DNA of 33,104 nt from JADHUC01 sp964617665. GTDB taxonomy: Bacteria; Planctomycetota; Planctomycetia; Pirellulales; Pirellulaceae. Positions 1-8,900 of the stretch are shown here, in pieces (within the stretch, counting starts at the first letter, position 1; each line of letters opens with the position of its first letter). Both the position numbers and the translations under genes were made by a program. Under the pieces are notes generated by a model that searched no databases, had not been told where the DNA came from, and worked only from the letters and a program-made list of their open reading frames with translations. The stretch spans positions 1-33,104 of the forward strand of contig CAZUAH010000095.1 in NCBI GenBank assembly GCA_964617665.1. The letters run 5' to 3'.

Positions 1-2
1 AC

Positions 3-86
3 GATCCCAAACACCTGCACGGGAACCTCAAGGACCTTACATCGCAGGAAATCGAAGACCTGATCGCTTACGTGCTCTCGCTGTGA
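3..86 (+). CDS. C-terminal end of a c-type cytochrome-like protein (partial)
   Basis: Only the last 27 codons are present, ending in TGA at 84-86; the gene begins outside the window. The tail reads LTSQEIEDLIAYVLSL, which matches the closing helix of cytochrome c domains (L-[TS]-x-x-E-[IV]-x-D-L-[IV]-A-Y-[VL]-x-S-L) common at the end of planctomycete membrane-bound dehydrogenases and cytochromes. The heme motif itself would lie upstream and is not visible. The gene converges on the minus-strand gene ending at 105. Assignment rests on this short helix only, so the parent family is uncertain. Confidence 0.6.
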   Translation, partial: DPKHLHGNLKDLTSQEIEDLIAYVLSL

Positions 87-104
87 GCACCGGTGCACGG
101 CGTG

Positions 105-716
105 TTACTTCACTCGAGTGTACCGGACTTTCTTGACGAAGAGCCTTGGAGCAGACGATTCTATGAAGCGAATGAGGTTCTCCGTGGTGTCGTCGATACT
201 TGCCTCGGTACCCTTGATCTTGCCTGCCTTGATGGCTTCTCTAACGAAGTTTTGATCTGGAGCCCAAACGTCGAGATACTCTTCGGTCACGTCGTACTTG
301 AAGATGTCCCATCTTCCGACCGACGACATTAGATCCTTCGTCGCGGAACCACGTAGTTGGGATATTAGTACGGACAGATTTGCGATGTTGAAGAAGCTGT
401 TTTCGCCGACGGTACATGGAAAGCCGATCTTGTGATGCAAATAGAAAGTTGGCTTCTCGCCCGGGTTAACCAGTACCAGTTCCATCCAGTTGGACTGCCC
501 AACAACATTGCCTGTTCCCACGTGAAGGTAGTACGTCTTCTCCTTGATAACTGCCCGCCACGTGCCTACGGTACGTTCGTCGATTTTGGCTTGATGAGGA
601 TCCGATAACGAGCGATTTGATTCCACTCCAAGATCTGCCTTGGCCTGCATCCCGATTCCCGGCAGCAGCAGACTCAGCAACGCAATTAAGGACAAAGTGA
701 ATCGCCGGTGTAACAT
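105..716 (-). CDS. Exported protein of unknown function (203 aa)
   Basis: I do not recognise this family. The N-terminus (MLHRRFTLSLIALLSLLLPG, then cleavage near AKA, about residue 27) is a clear Sec signal peptide, so the product is likely exported. The start is well supported: AAGGAG lies 6 bases before the ATG. The mature part has a TVGTWRAVI stretch followed by alternating hydrophobic strands (YYLHVGTGN, MELVLVNPG, TFYLHHKIG), suggesting a small beta-rich domain, then a mixed C-terminal half ending KKVRYTRVK. Two cysteines at most are present and no catalytic motif is evident. It sits 180 bases downstream of the beta-helix gene on the same strand, with no clear terminator between them. 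A lipocalin-like barrel is possible but unproven. Confidence 0.75.
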   Translation of the reverse strand: MLHRRFTLSLIALLSLLLPGIGMQAKADLGVESNRSLSDPHQAKIDERTVGTWRAVIKEKTYYLHVGTGNVVGQSNWMELVLVNPGEKPTFYLHHKIGFPCTVGENSFFNIANLSVLISQLRGSATKDLMSSVGRWDIFKYDVTEEYLDVWAPDQNFVREAIKAGKIKGTEASIDDTTENLIRFIESSAPRLFVKKVRYTRVK

Positions 717-896
717 GATCGTCTCCTTCGAGTGGTCGCGGTTGTCGGAAGGGGCCCATCGAAAAACGAACAGAAGCTAATCACCACGCAACATCCGTTG
801 TTGGCCGGTCGCGTTCGCCTGTTATCCGATACATACTACTGCGTTCGAGCGTGTCCAGTCAAGAAAATCGAAGGACAACGACTTCTGGCAGCTTGC

Positions 897-2888
897 TTAT
901 CTCGGGTTGTGGATACCAACTCGAAGCACTTCCTTCGAGCGAATCAGGTCGGTCAGATTCTGTAATGCCTCGCTGGTATCCTCGCTACGGCCGACGAAGC
1001 GTGCGGTCGCGCGGAGCCGGCAGCCGCGACGCCATTGGTCCGTGTCGACGCGCAGGTGGAACGGGTCGCCGAGGTTTCCGTTCACCGGCGTCTTCCAGCC
1101 TGGGAGCGCGGTTAGGTCAAGTCTCTCGCCGGGTTGGAGTTTCCGAGCAGGCAACTCGACGCGGCAGCGGTACATTTCCTGCTTGTCACGGTGGCCGCCG
1201 CGGTAGCGGAAGTGGAAGGTTAGGATCAAATCGCGCTCGCTGCCAAGGTCGATCGTTTTCTCGGTGAATTCGTTCTTGAGCAGTGCGCACAGCTTCACTT
1301 GCTCACCTGGACCTACGGACGCGGACGATCCGGCGATGGACAGCGTCAGTCCCGGTTTGGGGCGGTTTTCCCGCTCGGCCCATGGACCGAGGCCGATGTG
1401 CCACGCCCCTGCTTTTTCGATGTAATCCGGCAGTGGAACCTCTGCGCCCTTGGCGATGCCCGGGCAGCCGGTCTGCGAGCGGCTGAACTGATCGAGATTT
1501 GGCTCCGCTGCAATTGAGCCCTGTTCGAGGTTGAAGTCCTTGAACGTCTGGATCTTTGCCAGCGGCATGACGAGATTTCGTCCCCAGGTGAGCGGGCTCT
1601 GCCAGTCGACATCATTGCCGGAGAAGAGGTTGTTATGGGACGTGAATCCAGACTGGACGAAGGTCGATATCTTTTCGGTCCCATCGCGGCCGGCGACCAT
1701 GTACACCGCGACCTCGTTCGAACGGAAGATATTGTTGGCCACGTGCGGCCTGTCGGGAACCGCGCCAACGTTTCTCATGCTGAAGCCGGCGTCGCAGCGT
1801 TCGATCAGGTTGCCCCAGACGCGGTTCTCGTGCGTCTTGCCCGAACTGATCCAGACGCCCTTGGCACAGTCGGAGATGCGGTTGTGCCAGATGAGATAGT
1901 GTCCGCGGTCGGTTTTGCCGGCGCCGGGACCGCTGGAACGTTCACCGGAGATGCTGATTCCGTTCACTTGGTCGTAGATGTGGCAGCCCGTGATGACCAG
2001 TTCACGCACGGCGCCTTTGGTGCCGACGCCCAGGCCGCCGTTGAATATTTCGCAATCGTCCACAAAGTTGGGGCCGCGGTCGCCGCAATTGATGGTCGAC
2101 ATGGTGTGCGAGTTCGAACCGTGGTCGCCCCAATAGAAAGAATCGTGTATTGCGCAATCGCGGAAGGCCGAGTTGGAGCAGCCAGAGAAGTAGGCGTTGT
2201 AGGAGTTGTCGACCGAGTTCGAGCAATGGGCGATCTCGCATCCGACGACTTCGCAATGGTCGGCCGTGATCTCGCAAACCAAGTGCTGGCCGAACAGCAA
2301 ATGGAGCCCCTCCACACGGATCCACGGCCTGTTCAAGTTCATGACGTGGTGCTGGGACGCTTCGATGCGGTGGTTATCGGGCGTGTCGCTTTCGCGGGAC
2401 CAAAGGTAGATCCACTCGGCGTCCTGGGTCCACGTGCCGGGAGCTTTGAGTTCCGAGACGGGCGGGTCCTCTCGCTTGCCCCAATGTGGCCGCGGGTGCG
2501 TCAGCCGCTCGGCGTCTTCGTACAGACCCTTCACCAGCTTCGGCAGACGCTTCACCTTCCAGATCTTTCCATGATGCTTCTGCCAACCGGTCAACCTGAC
2601 CGAGCCCAACAGCGCGACATATTCGCCGGGGGCCGCGCACAGCGTAATTGGCCTACCGTTCTCGCCGCCCCGCGGGAAACGAACGGGGCCGTCCAGGCGG
2701 TACTCGCCCACCCTCAGCACCACCCGGTCGCCGGGAACGGCCTGGGTGAGAGCCGCTTCCAACACGTCGTTGGCGTTGCCCTCGGCCGGAGGATTCACCA
2801 CTAGATCCACCGCACGCGCGGGGAGCACGAGTGTGATTGCCGTTAAGGCAATGGCGATGACCGAGCTTTTCATTCTTGCCGACGCCAT
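897..2888 (-). CDS. Exported right-handed parallel beta-helix protein
   Basis: This is a 663-residue exported protein. I chose the ATG at 2886-2888 because AGGAGA (2895-2900 on the complement) lies 6 bases upstream; the frame stays open to 2942. A signal peptide follows (MKSSVIAIALTAITLVLPARA). Residues about 30-110 resemble the opening coil of polysaccharide-lyase-like beta-helix proteins (GDRVVLRVGEYRL, GRPITLCAAPGEYVALLGS, then LTGWQKHHGKIWKV). The middle third carries ladder-like repeats of the form [VI]-x-[GD]-C-x-[IF] (CEVVGCEIAHC, AFRDCAIHD, FVDDCEIFNG, LVITGCHIYD, LIWHNRISDC, RVWGNLIERC). About residues 520-640 form a separate beta-sandwich-like tail. Such proteins include chondroitinase-B/alginate-lyase relatives, but no catalytic residues can be assigned by eye, so lyase activity is only a guess. 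Confidence 0.88.
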   Translation of the reverse strand: MASARMKSSVIAIALTAITLVLPARAVDLVVNPPAEGNANDVLEAALTQAVPGDRVVLRVGEYRLDGPVRFPRGGENGRPITLCAAPGEYVALLGSVRLTGWQKHHGKIWKVKRLPKLVKGLYEDAERLTHPRPHWGKREDPPVSELKAPGTWTQDAEWIYLWSRESDTPDNHRIEASQHHVMNLNRPWIRVEGLHLLFGQHLVCEITADHCEVVGCEIAHCSNSVDNSYNAYFSGCSNSAFRDCAIHDSFYWGDHGSNSHTMSTINCGDRGPNFVDDCEIFNGGLGVGTKGAVRELVITGCHIYDQVNGISISGERSSGPGAGKTDRGHYLIWHNRISDCAKGVWISSGKTHENRVWGNLIERCDAGFSMRNVGAVPDRPHVANNIFRSNEVAVYMVAGRDGTEKISTFVQSGFTSHNNLFSGNDVDWQSPLTWGRNLVMPLAKIQTFKDFNLEQGSIAAEPNLDQFSRSQTGCPGIAKGAEVPLPDYIEKAGAWHIGLGPWAERENRPKPGLTLSIAGSSASVGPGEQVKLCALLKNEFTEKTIDLGSERDLILTFHFRYRGGHRDKQEMYRCRVELPARKLQPGERLDLTALPGWKTPVNGNLGDPFHLRVDTDQWRRGCRLRATARFVGRSEDTSEALQNLTDLIRSKEVLRVGIHNPR

Positions 2889-2931
2889 TGGCGTTCTCCT
2901 GTTCATGATGTTGTCGCACTTGATGAGGATT

Positions 2932-3273
2932 TTACCCAACAACTATTTTGCCCGAAAAAGAGAAGGCGAAATCATTCGTGGGCAAAATCATTGTGCGGCC
3001 GTCGGATAATCCTGCATGCAGCAAGTCGTTCAACGGACGCAATTGGTCCAACTCACCCCAATGCCGAACCGGCGCTCGCTCCAACGACTCGTAATTCTGC
3101 CGATGCGCAACGTTGATTCGCACTATGACAGTCTTGACCGATTCGCCTCCCTCGGCAGCCAAGACCATCCCCGTCAAAGCGGAGACCACCGCAAGCGTCG
3201 AACAGATCAGGTAGGATCGGCTACCAACGCACAACGCCGCCCGCGAATAATCCCGGCTAAACGGAGTACACAT
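2932..3273 (-). CDS. Small exported hypothetical protein (113 aa)
   Basis: This short gene has no family I recognise. The start ATG is preceded by GAGGTG four bases upstream. A hydrophobic segment (YLICSTLAVVSALTGMVLAAEG, residues about 21-42) looks like a signal peptide with a long n-region. The mature part of roughly 70 residues begins SVKTVIVRINVAHRQNYESL and ends FSFSGKIVVG. It stops 43 bases before the chosen start of the beta-helix gene and shares its strand, so the two may be co-transcribed. The short length and lack of a recognisable fold leave open a truncated remnant of a larger exported protein. Confidence 0.4.
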   Translation of the reverse strand: MCTPFSRDYSRAALCVGSRSYLICSTLAVVSALTGMVLAAEGGESVKTVIVRINVAHRQNYESLERAPVRHWGELDQLRPLNDLLHAGLSDGRTMILPTNDFAFSFSGKIVVG

Positions 3274-3462
3274 TCAACACCTCGTAGTTTATGCCCCTGA
3301 GGGCACACGACCGAAATGGACATAGCCGCACCTCCGCTTCGAATGAGCTATTGTTTGCGACATATTCTCACATTGGATTCGTGAGAACACAAGCAAGGCG
3401 CGCGGCTGATTCTCGACACCACCAGCGACCTATTAGACGCAATACCGTCCAACCCTTCGTAG

Positions 3463-3481
3463 CACAGGCAGCCTGCCTGTG
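3463..3481. repeat. REP-like palindrome in the 3274-3614 intergenic gap
   Basis: CACAGGCA and TGCCTGTG form perfect 8-base arms around a 3-base loop (GCC). The motif resembles the short GC-rich palindromes scattered between genes in many planctomycete genomes (from memory, not searched). It lies between the stop of the TPR gene (3615) and the start of the small exported gene (3273), both on the minus strand. Nothing else that I can support lies in this 340-base gap; the palindrome could also act as a transcript-end hairpin for the TPR gene, though no T-tract follows it. Confidence 0.55.
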
Positions 3482-3614
3482 GTGCGTGCACAACATGTTG
3501 AATAGCGACGCCGACAATTGAGCGGTATTGCTATCAGACGGTACCCGCAGCCGATCTGGAATCAAGTCCGTGACCTTGACTCCTCCGTCATTGAATACGG
3601 CCAAACCGCGACAT

Positions 3615-5702
3615 TCATTTGTTCCGCGGTTCCGATTCGTCGCGCTGGATTCGGCGCAGCGCGGCGGCTGGGGCGATGCTGTTGGGATCGTCGATCGCCA
3701 ATTGCTCGTAGAGTTGTACCAATTGGCCGCGCAAGTCGGCTTCCGCCATGTCGTCGAGTCCGCGTAGATCGGTCAGGTCGTAGTTCATGCGTTTCTTCCA
3801 GATGCGCAGCGCATCGGCATGATCGCCGGCCTCGGCCGCCAGTACGGCCACGCGCCCCAGCCACGCGGGCTGCTCGTGCGGTTGGAGTCGTTTGCGAGCC
3901 GCGGGCCAAACCTCTTCTGCCGCTCGCCAGTCGCCCACGTTCAGGTACGCATAGAACAACGTGAAACTGGCGCGAGCGATGGGCTCGTCGTCGGTGTATT
4001 GCGACAGGGCGTCGGTCAGCAGCGGGATTGCCCGCTTCGATCCGCCGTATCGGGTCATCACCCAGGCCAGGTTCTCCGCGCGGCTCGGGTCAACGTCCTT
4101 CGCCAGTTTTTCGCCTCGCGTCCACAGTTCGGGTCGCTTGTCCGGCCGTTTGCGATGTGTGTCGGGCTGAGCGTTCTTGGCGAAACGCATGAGCAAGCGC
4201 TGTTCGGCGTGGTCCCACTTGGCGCGGGCTTCGAGCACTGCCCATAGCCGATGGTCGTCAGGCTCCATGAAATACGTGTTGTCGCGTTCGATCTCCAGCA
4301 TCATCCGCACGATACGCGTGGCGTATGCGGTCTTCGGGTCCGTCGCCTTCAGTTCGCGCCACAACAGACGCATGCCATTCCCGTTCCATCCCAACAGTCG
4401 CACGTAATCGCCCAACACAAGAGCCCGAGCGAAATTCTCACCCTGGCCCTGCTCGATTTCGTACGGCGCGGGCTTGGCCAGTTCCAGCGCCTTCTCGTAC
4501 GCCTGGATCGCTTGCTCGCGCTCTTTGCGTCCGGCATAGTACTGGCCGCGCTGCTGCCAATACTTGTACGAGTCCTTCTTTTCCGGCTCCGCCTTACGAA
4601 TGCGGTTCTCGATCACGCGTGCCCCCGACCCGCCTTGTGTCTGCCCGGCAAACTGCGCCATCCCTACCGGCGGAATTCCATTCGGATAACGCTTGGTCAG
4701 CTCTTCGAGCAGTGCCTGCGCTTTCTGAGCGTCGCCCGCTTTCTTATAGGCATACATCAACTCGTGCCGTGTATTGTCACGGATCATTTGCTCGTACGAT
4801 TGCGATTGGTCAAACGCCCGCGCCCAGCGACGACTGCGCAGCTTCATGATGCGCTGATCTTCGTCGGAATACTTCAGTTCCAGCGATCGCAACAGCAACG
4901 GCATCCCGGCCTTCGGCCGCAGCCGCGCCAGGTCCCGCCCTAGGTCGTAGCATCGTACCATGGATTCCGGTTTGGCCACGGCACCGATCCACGCGGGGTC
5001 GTATTTGTCGATACCCAACCGTCGCACTGCCGCCAAATAGCGAAGCGCGGCGTCAGCGTTGGCCGGGTTGTCGCGCACTGCCTTGGCCAATTCCTCAATC
5101 AGCGCCGCCTCCGTCCCCTGACGCTGCCGGAATTCCAGACGCGCGGCGAACCAGTAGCGCAATTGCGATGGGTCCAGAGAATCGAGATCCTCCTCACTCG
5201 GCGAATCATCGCAGTCGCGCGCCGCCAACCAACTGTCAATCCACTTCGGATCGCGTCCAGCCTCTTCCCAGCGTTTAACCATCACATAGCCCCAACCCGG
5301 ATGCGTCCCAGGCACTCGCTCACAGAACTGCTGCGCCGGCTCCCACCATTCGCCGCCAATCAGCGTGTCGCCCATCTGCTCCCGATCGGATCGGTCCGGC
5401 AGATGCTTGGCCTTGGCCAGCGCGTCAATCAACCGCAGCAACGTCTTCTCATGCCCAGCCCGACGCACCACGCTAAACCGCAACATCCATTGCCCCGGCT
5501 CGTCACCCAACGGCTCGGCCGACAACTCCCGCGCCCACTGACTGACATTCCGCTCCTGCAAATCCTCGACTACATACCGCTCGATCTCCCACCACTCGTC
5601 CGGCAGAGCATCAGCCTGCGGCTCCTGAGCCCCAAGCCCCGGCATCGCAGCCAGTGCTAAGATCCACGTCATCCCCCACAAGAAAAGCGCATGACCGAAC
5701 AT
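3615..5702 (-). CDS. Exported TPR-repeat protein
   Basis: The 695-residue product starts at the ATG at 5700-5702, supported by GGAGAG six bases upstream; the open frame extends to 5840 but lacks a better site. The N-terminus MFGHALFLWGMTWILALAAM is a signal peptide. The rest is almost wholly alpha-helical and rich in W, A, R and E, with tetratricopeptide-like pairs. The clearest is near residues 380-412 (YYAGRKEREQAIQAYEKALE, with the usual A, Y and A positions). Others lie near 575-640 (FTLFYAYLNVGDWRAAEEVW, AVLAAEAGDHADALRIWKKR). No enzymatic domain is seen. The likely role is a protein-interaction scaffold outside the cytoplasmic membrane. Its 5' end faces the divergent HD-GHKL gene across 235 bases. 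Confidence 0.85.
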   Translation of the reverse strand: MFGHALFLWGMTWILALAAMPGLGAQEPQADALPDEWWEIERYVVEDLQERNVSQWARELSAEPLGDEPGQWMLRFSVVRRAGHEKTLLRLIDALAKAKHLPDRSDREQMGDTLIGGEWWEPAQQFCERVPGTHPGWGYVMVKRWEEAGRDPKWIDSWLAARDCDDSPSEEDLDSLDPSQLRYWFAARLEFRQRQGTEAALIEELAKAVRDNPANADAALRYLAAVRRLGIDKYDPAWIGAVAKPESMVRCYDLGRDLARLRPKAGMPLLLRSLELKYSDEDQRIMKLRSRRWARAFDQSQSYEQMIRDNTRHELMYAYKKAGDAQKAQALLEELTKRYPNGIPPVGMAQFAGQTQGGSGARVIENRIRKAEPEKKDSYKYWQQRGQYYAGRKEREQAIQAYEKALELAKPAPYEIEQGQGENFARALVLGDYVRLLGWNGNGMRLLWRELKATDPKTAYATRIVRMMLEIERDNTYFMEPDDHRLWAVLEARAKWDHAEQRLLMRFAKNAQPDTHRKRPDKRPELWTRGEKLAKDVDPSRAENLAWVMTRYGGSKRAIPLLTDALSQYTDDEPIARASFTLFYAYLNVGDWRAAEEVWPAARKRLQPHEQPAWLGRVAVLAAEAGDHADALRIWKKRMNYDLTDLRGLDDMAEADLRGQLVQLYEQLAIDDPNSIAPAAALRRIQRDESEPRNK

Positions 5703-5861
5703 GGCAAGCTCTCCAATCCCCGATAACGACTCAGCATCCTTCTCTGATTGTGCGCGCCACCCATCTCTCGACGCAAGCCAATCCATGTAACAACCGCGCA
5801 ACATGTGAGGCACCCAACGACTTCTGCAGGTCGGCAGCACTCAATTCCGCCCAAAGCCTGA

Positions 5862-5890
5862 TTCCGACGGCGGTAGACATAACCTAGAAT
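5862..5890 (+). promoter_or_regulatory. Possible promoter of the HD-GHKL/EEP unit
   Basis: TTCCGA (5862-5867) and TAGAAT (5885-5890) are separated by 17 bases, a plausible sigma-70-type -35/-10 pair. It lies 47 bases before the ATG at 5938. The -35 match is weak (3 of 6), so this is a tentative reading. The -10 overlaps the inverted repeat at 5883-5903. Confidence 0.3.
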
Positions 5891-5903
5891 TACTCTTTCT
5901 AGG
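5883..5903. promoter_or_regulatory. Perfect inverted repeat upstream of the HD-GHKL gene (candidate operator)
   Basis: CCTAGAA (5883-5889) and TTCTAGG (5897-5903) are perfect 7-base arms with a 7-base spacer. The element lies 34 bases before the start codon and overlaps the proposed -10. Its AT-rich arms and position suit a regulator-binding site. A hairpin in the 5' leader is the alternative. Confidence 0.4.
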
Positions 5904-5937
5904 GAAGTTGTCCGTGGCTTGTGTTCTGGGGTGAGGC

Positions 5938-8900
5938 ATGCGTTTGATACGGGACTACGACCAATCGTTGCTATGGGAGCGACTCGACAAGCTTTCGCGA
6001 TCCGATGCTGTCGATCGCGTTGCTGTCGATCATTTGAAGTCGAGTGTTCGAAGAATCGTGGATCGCGCGTCCTGGATCAGTACGCAGATCTGTCGCTACA
6101 TGCCGCAGTATACACTGCACGAAGAGCGGCATTTTCTGAACGTGCTGGCCATCATGGAAGCCCTTGTACCGGGTGATTTGATCCATAGCCTGAGCCCTTT
6201 GGAATGTGCCCTGCCGATTCTCGCCGCTTATACCCACGACTTGGGCATGGCGCTGTCACAAGAGGAGCACGACCTTCTGCTGGATGAGTCCACGGAACAA
6301 GGCAAGCATTTCGCCAGTTACCGCAGCCGATTCGACGAAGAAATCCGACAGATTGATCGTTGGCGAAAACGACTTGACGGGGCGAAAGAGAAGGATGACG
6401 ACGAATCCAAACACGAAGCGGTTCAGGCCGAACGACGTATTGCTTCCATCGAAGGCCACATCCTCTCCAGCTACCTACGAGATACTCACACGAAAGACGA
6501 CCAAGTCCGTCGCCTCCGCCGCTGGCTCGACGCGATCAAGAAGGAGACCGGCGATGACAACGTGTTCTGTTACGGTGTCGGCGGCAGAGATTATCAGCGA
6601 GAGCTCACCTTGATCGGCATCAGCCACGGCCGCGGCGCTCCCTGGCTGCGGCGGCAGTTAATTGGTGACGATCCCAACGCTCCGCAAGACCGCTTCTTCC
6701 AACCGGTGGCCACCGGCGAGTCGGCCAATCTGGCCTTTCCCGGTCTGCTGCTCCGTCTGGCCGACGTGATGGATTTCGACGCCAGCCGCGCGCCGCGCAT
6801 CCTCTTCAAACATTTCGGCATCGAAAACGACCAGAGCGTGCTGGAGTGGAACAAACATCTGTCGATCGTTGGCTGGCGGCTGGATGTTGATCCCGACGGC
6901 AAGCAGCAGCCCGACCTGCTCTACTCGGCCGAGTGTAAGCATCCCGTCCACGAGAAGGCGATCCGCGAATTCAAAACCTGGATCGATGCCGAGCTTTCCG
7001 CCGTGCGCATCGAGCTGGACGCCCAGCGCCGCCAGCTCCCCGCCGCCGCCCAGACCCGCTACGACCTGCATCTGCCTAGCCAAACCCGCCTCGACATTCG
7101 CTCGGCCCGTGACCCGCTGACCGACCAGCCGAAATACGTCTACCACGACCTGCAATTTCGACTGGACCAGGACGAGATCCAACAACTGCTGATGGGCGAG
7201 TCGCTCTACGGCGACCCTGGCCTATGCATCCGCGAGCTACTGCAAAACGCCCTGGACGCCCTGGAGTTGCGCGAACTGCGGCTGAAGATGAAGCAGAAGG
7301 GCGAGGCCCGCGAGCCCGTCGACGGCGAGCTGATACGCCCCGGCTGGGTCCGCGAACCGGACGGCCGCGAGGAGGAACTGCGTGTCACGCTGGACTGGGG
7401 CACGGACGAGGAGACTGGCCAGCAGTGGCTCCGCGTTTCCGACAACGGTGTCGGCATGACCGAGGAGGTGATCAAGAACTACTTCACGCAGATCGGCAAG
7501 AGCTACTACCGCAGCCCGGAGTTCAACCAGGAACGAGCCGCCATGAAAGCCGCCGGCGAAGTCGTCTCACCGATCTCGATCTTTGGGATTGGGATACTGT
7601 CATGCTTTATGATTGGTGACCGAGTCGAGGTACGCACCTGCACGGATCGGCGAGTGTCGCTTGGCCATGCTCCATGTGATGTAACGATTTCGGGGCCTGG
7701 AAGCTTGTTTTGGTTCAAGGGAGGAACTCTTCAGCAGACGGGTAGTGAAATCAAGGTCTTTCTCAAGCCTCGGTTCCAGATTGAGCAGAAGAAAAACAGA
7801 AAGTTGCGAAAAAAGGCAAAGGGTAAAGCAAACTCAAAGGGAAAGAACGCCAAGACTGGCGTGACGGTAATTGATCCGGCCGAGATTGTCTTGTCAAACG
7901 TGCTTTGGCCTTGCCATCCGGTTGTGATCAGGTCCGGTCAGTGCCAAACGCTGCGAGTCGACGAACATCGGCCGACAGAGGAACTTCGTGGTCTTGGGGG
8001 ACACGGCCATGCCGACTATATCTTCTCAACGTGGGAATTGCCGAAAAACCTTGTCGGACGACCTTCGTGGGGACTGTGGAAGTGGATCGATTCACTCACT
8101 GGGACACGTATCTGCTTCGCATTTCCCATGACGGACGAATCTGACGAATTGCCAACCGTGCCCATCGACTTTGGCAGGGGGCAAATGCGACAAGACGCAT
8201 GGGCCGCTATCGTGGAAAGCAAATACGCGCATCAAAAGTGCATCACGATAAACGGCATGCATGTTGAAGAGAGTGGCGAGATAGCCGGTAGAATCGGTTT
8301 TGACCCCGGCATCGGAGCACGCGTTTGGATTGACTTGCGCGGCGACGTCACACCACGTTTGACAGCAGATCGCCGGCGAGCCATTCGACCAATTGACGCT
8401 ATTGACTGGAGTCAGCGGATCCGTGCAGTATTCAATCGTGCCCACAGGTCTCTGATCGTATCTCTGAAAGCACACGGTTTCGAGGCCTATCGGAATACTC
8501 TTACGTCTCTTCGCATGCCGGAACTCACCGCCGCAGCTTCGAAGAATCATGAGCCTGTTCCGCAATTCAGTCTGGTGTCTGCCTGCAAGCTCGTTGTTAA
8601 TGAAGCAGACACGCCGATTCAATTCGAGTTGGCATACGTACGTTTCATGCAATCGCTTGGTATTGGCGACCGCGATCCAGAGGGCCGAAACGTGATCCAG
8701 CCATACGGACGCCTCAGAAATGAACTCTCACGGGTTTTCGACTTTAAGTACCCTTGGACTAACTACGGACGAAAAGAGGCTCGCGAAAGAACGCTAAACT
8801 TCGCTCGCAGAGTCTGCAAATCAGATGATCTTGACTTCGAGCTGAAGGAAGACACCGATTTCGACGACGATCCGGACGGCGCACTTTCAATACATGAGCG

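Noticed and set aside
1635..2804. Open frame of 389 codons on the plus strand, antisense to the beta-helix gene
   Set aside because: The opposite strand encodes a signal peptide, ribosome site and clear beta-helix repeats; this frame has none and is a GC-rich shadow.
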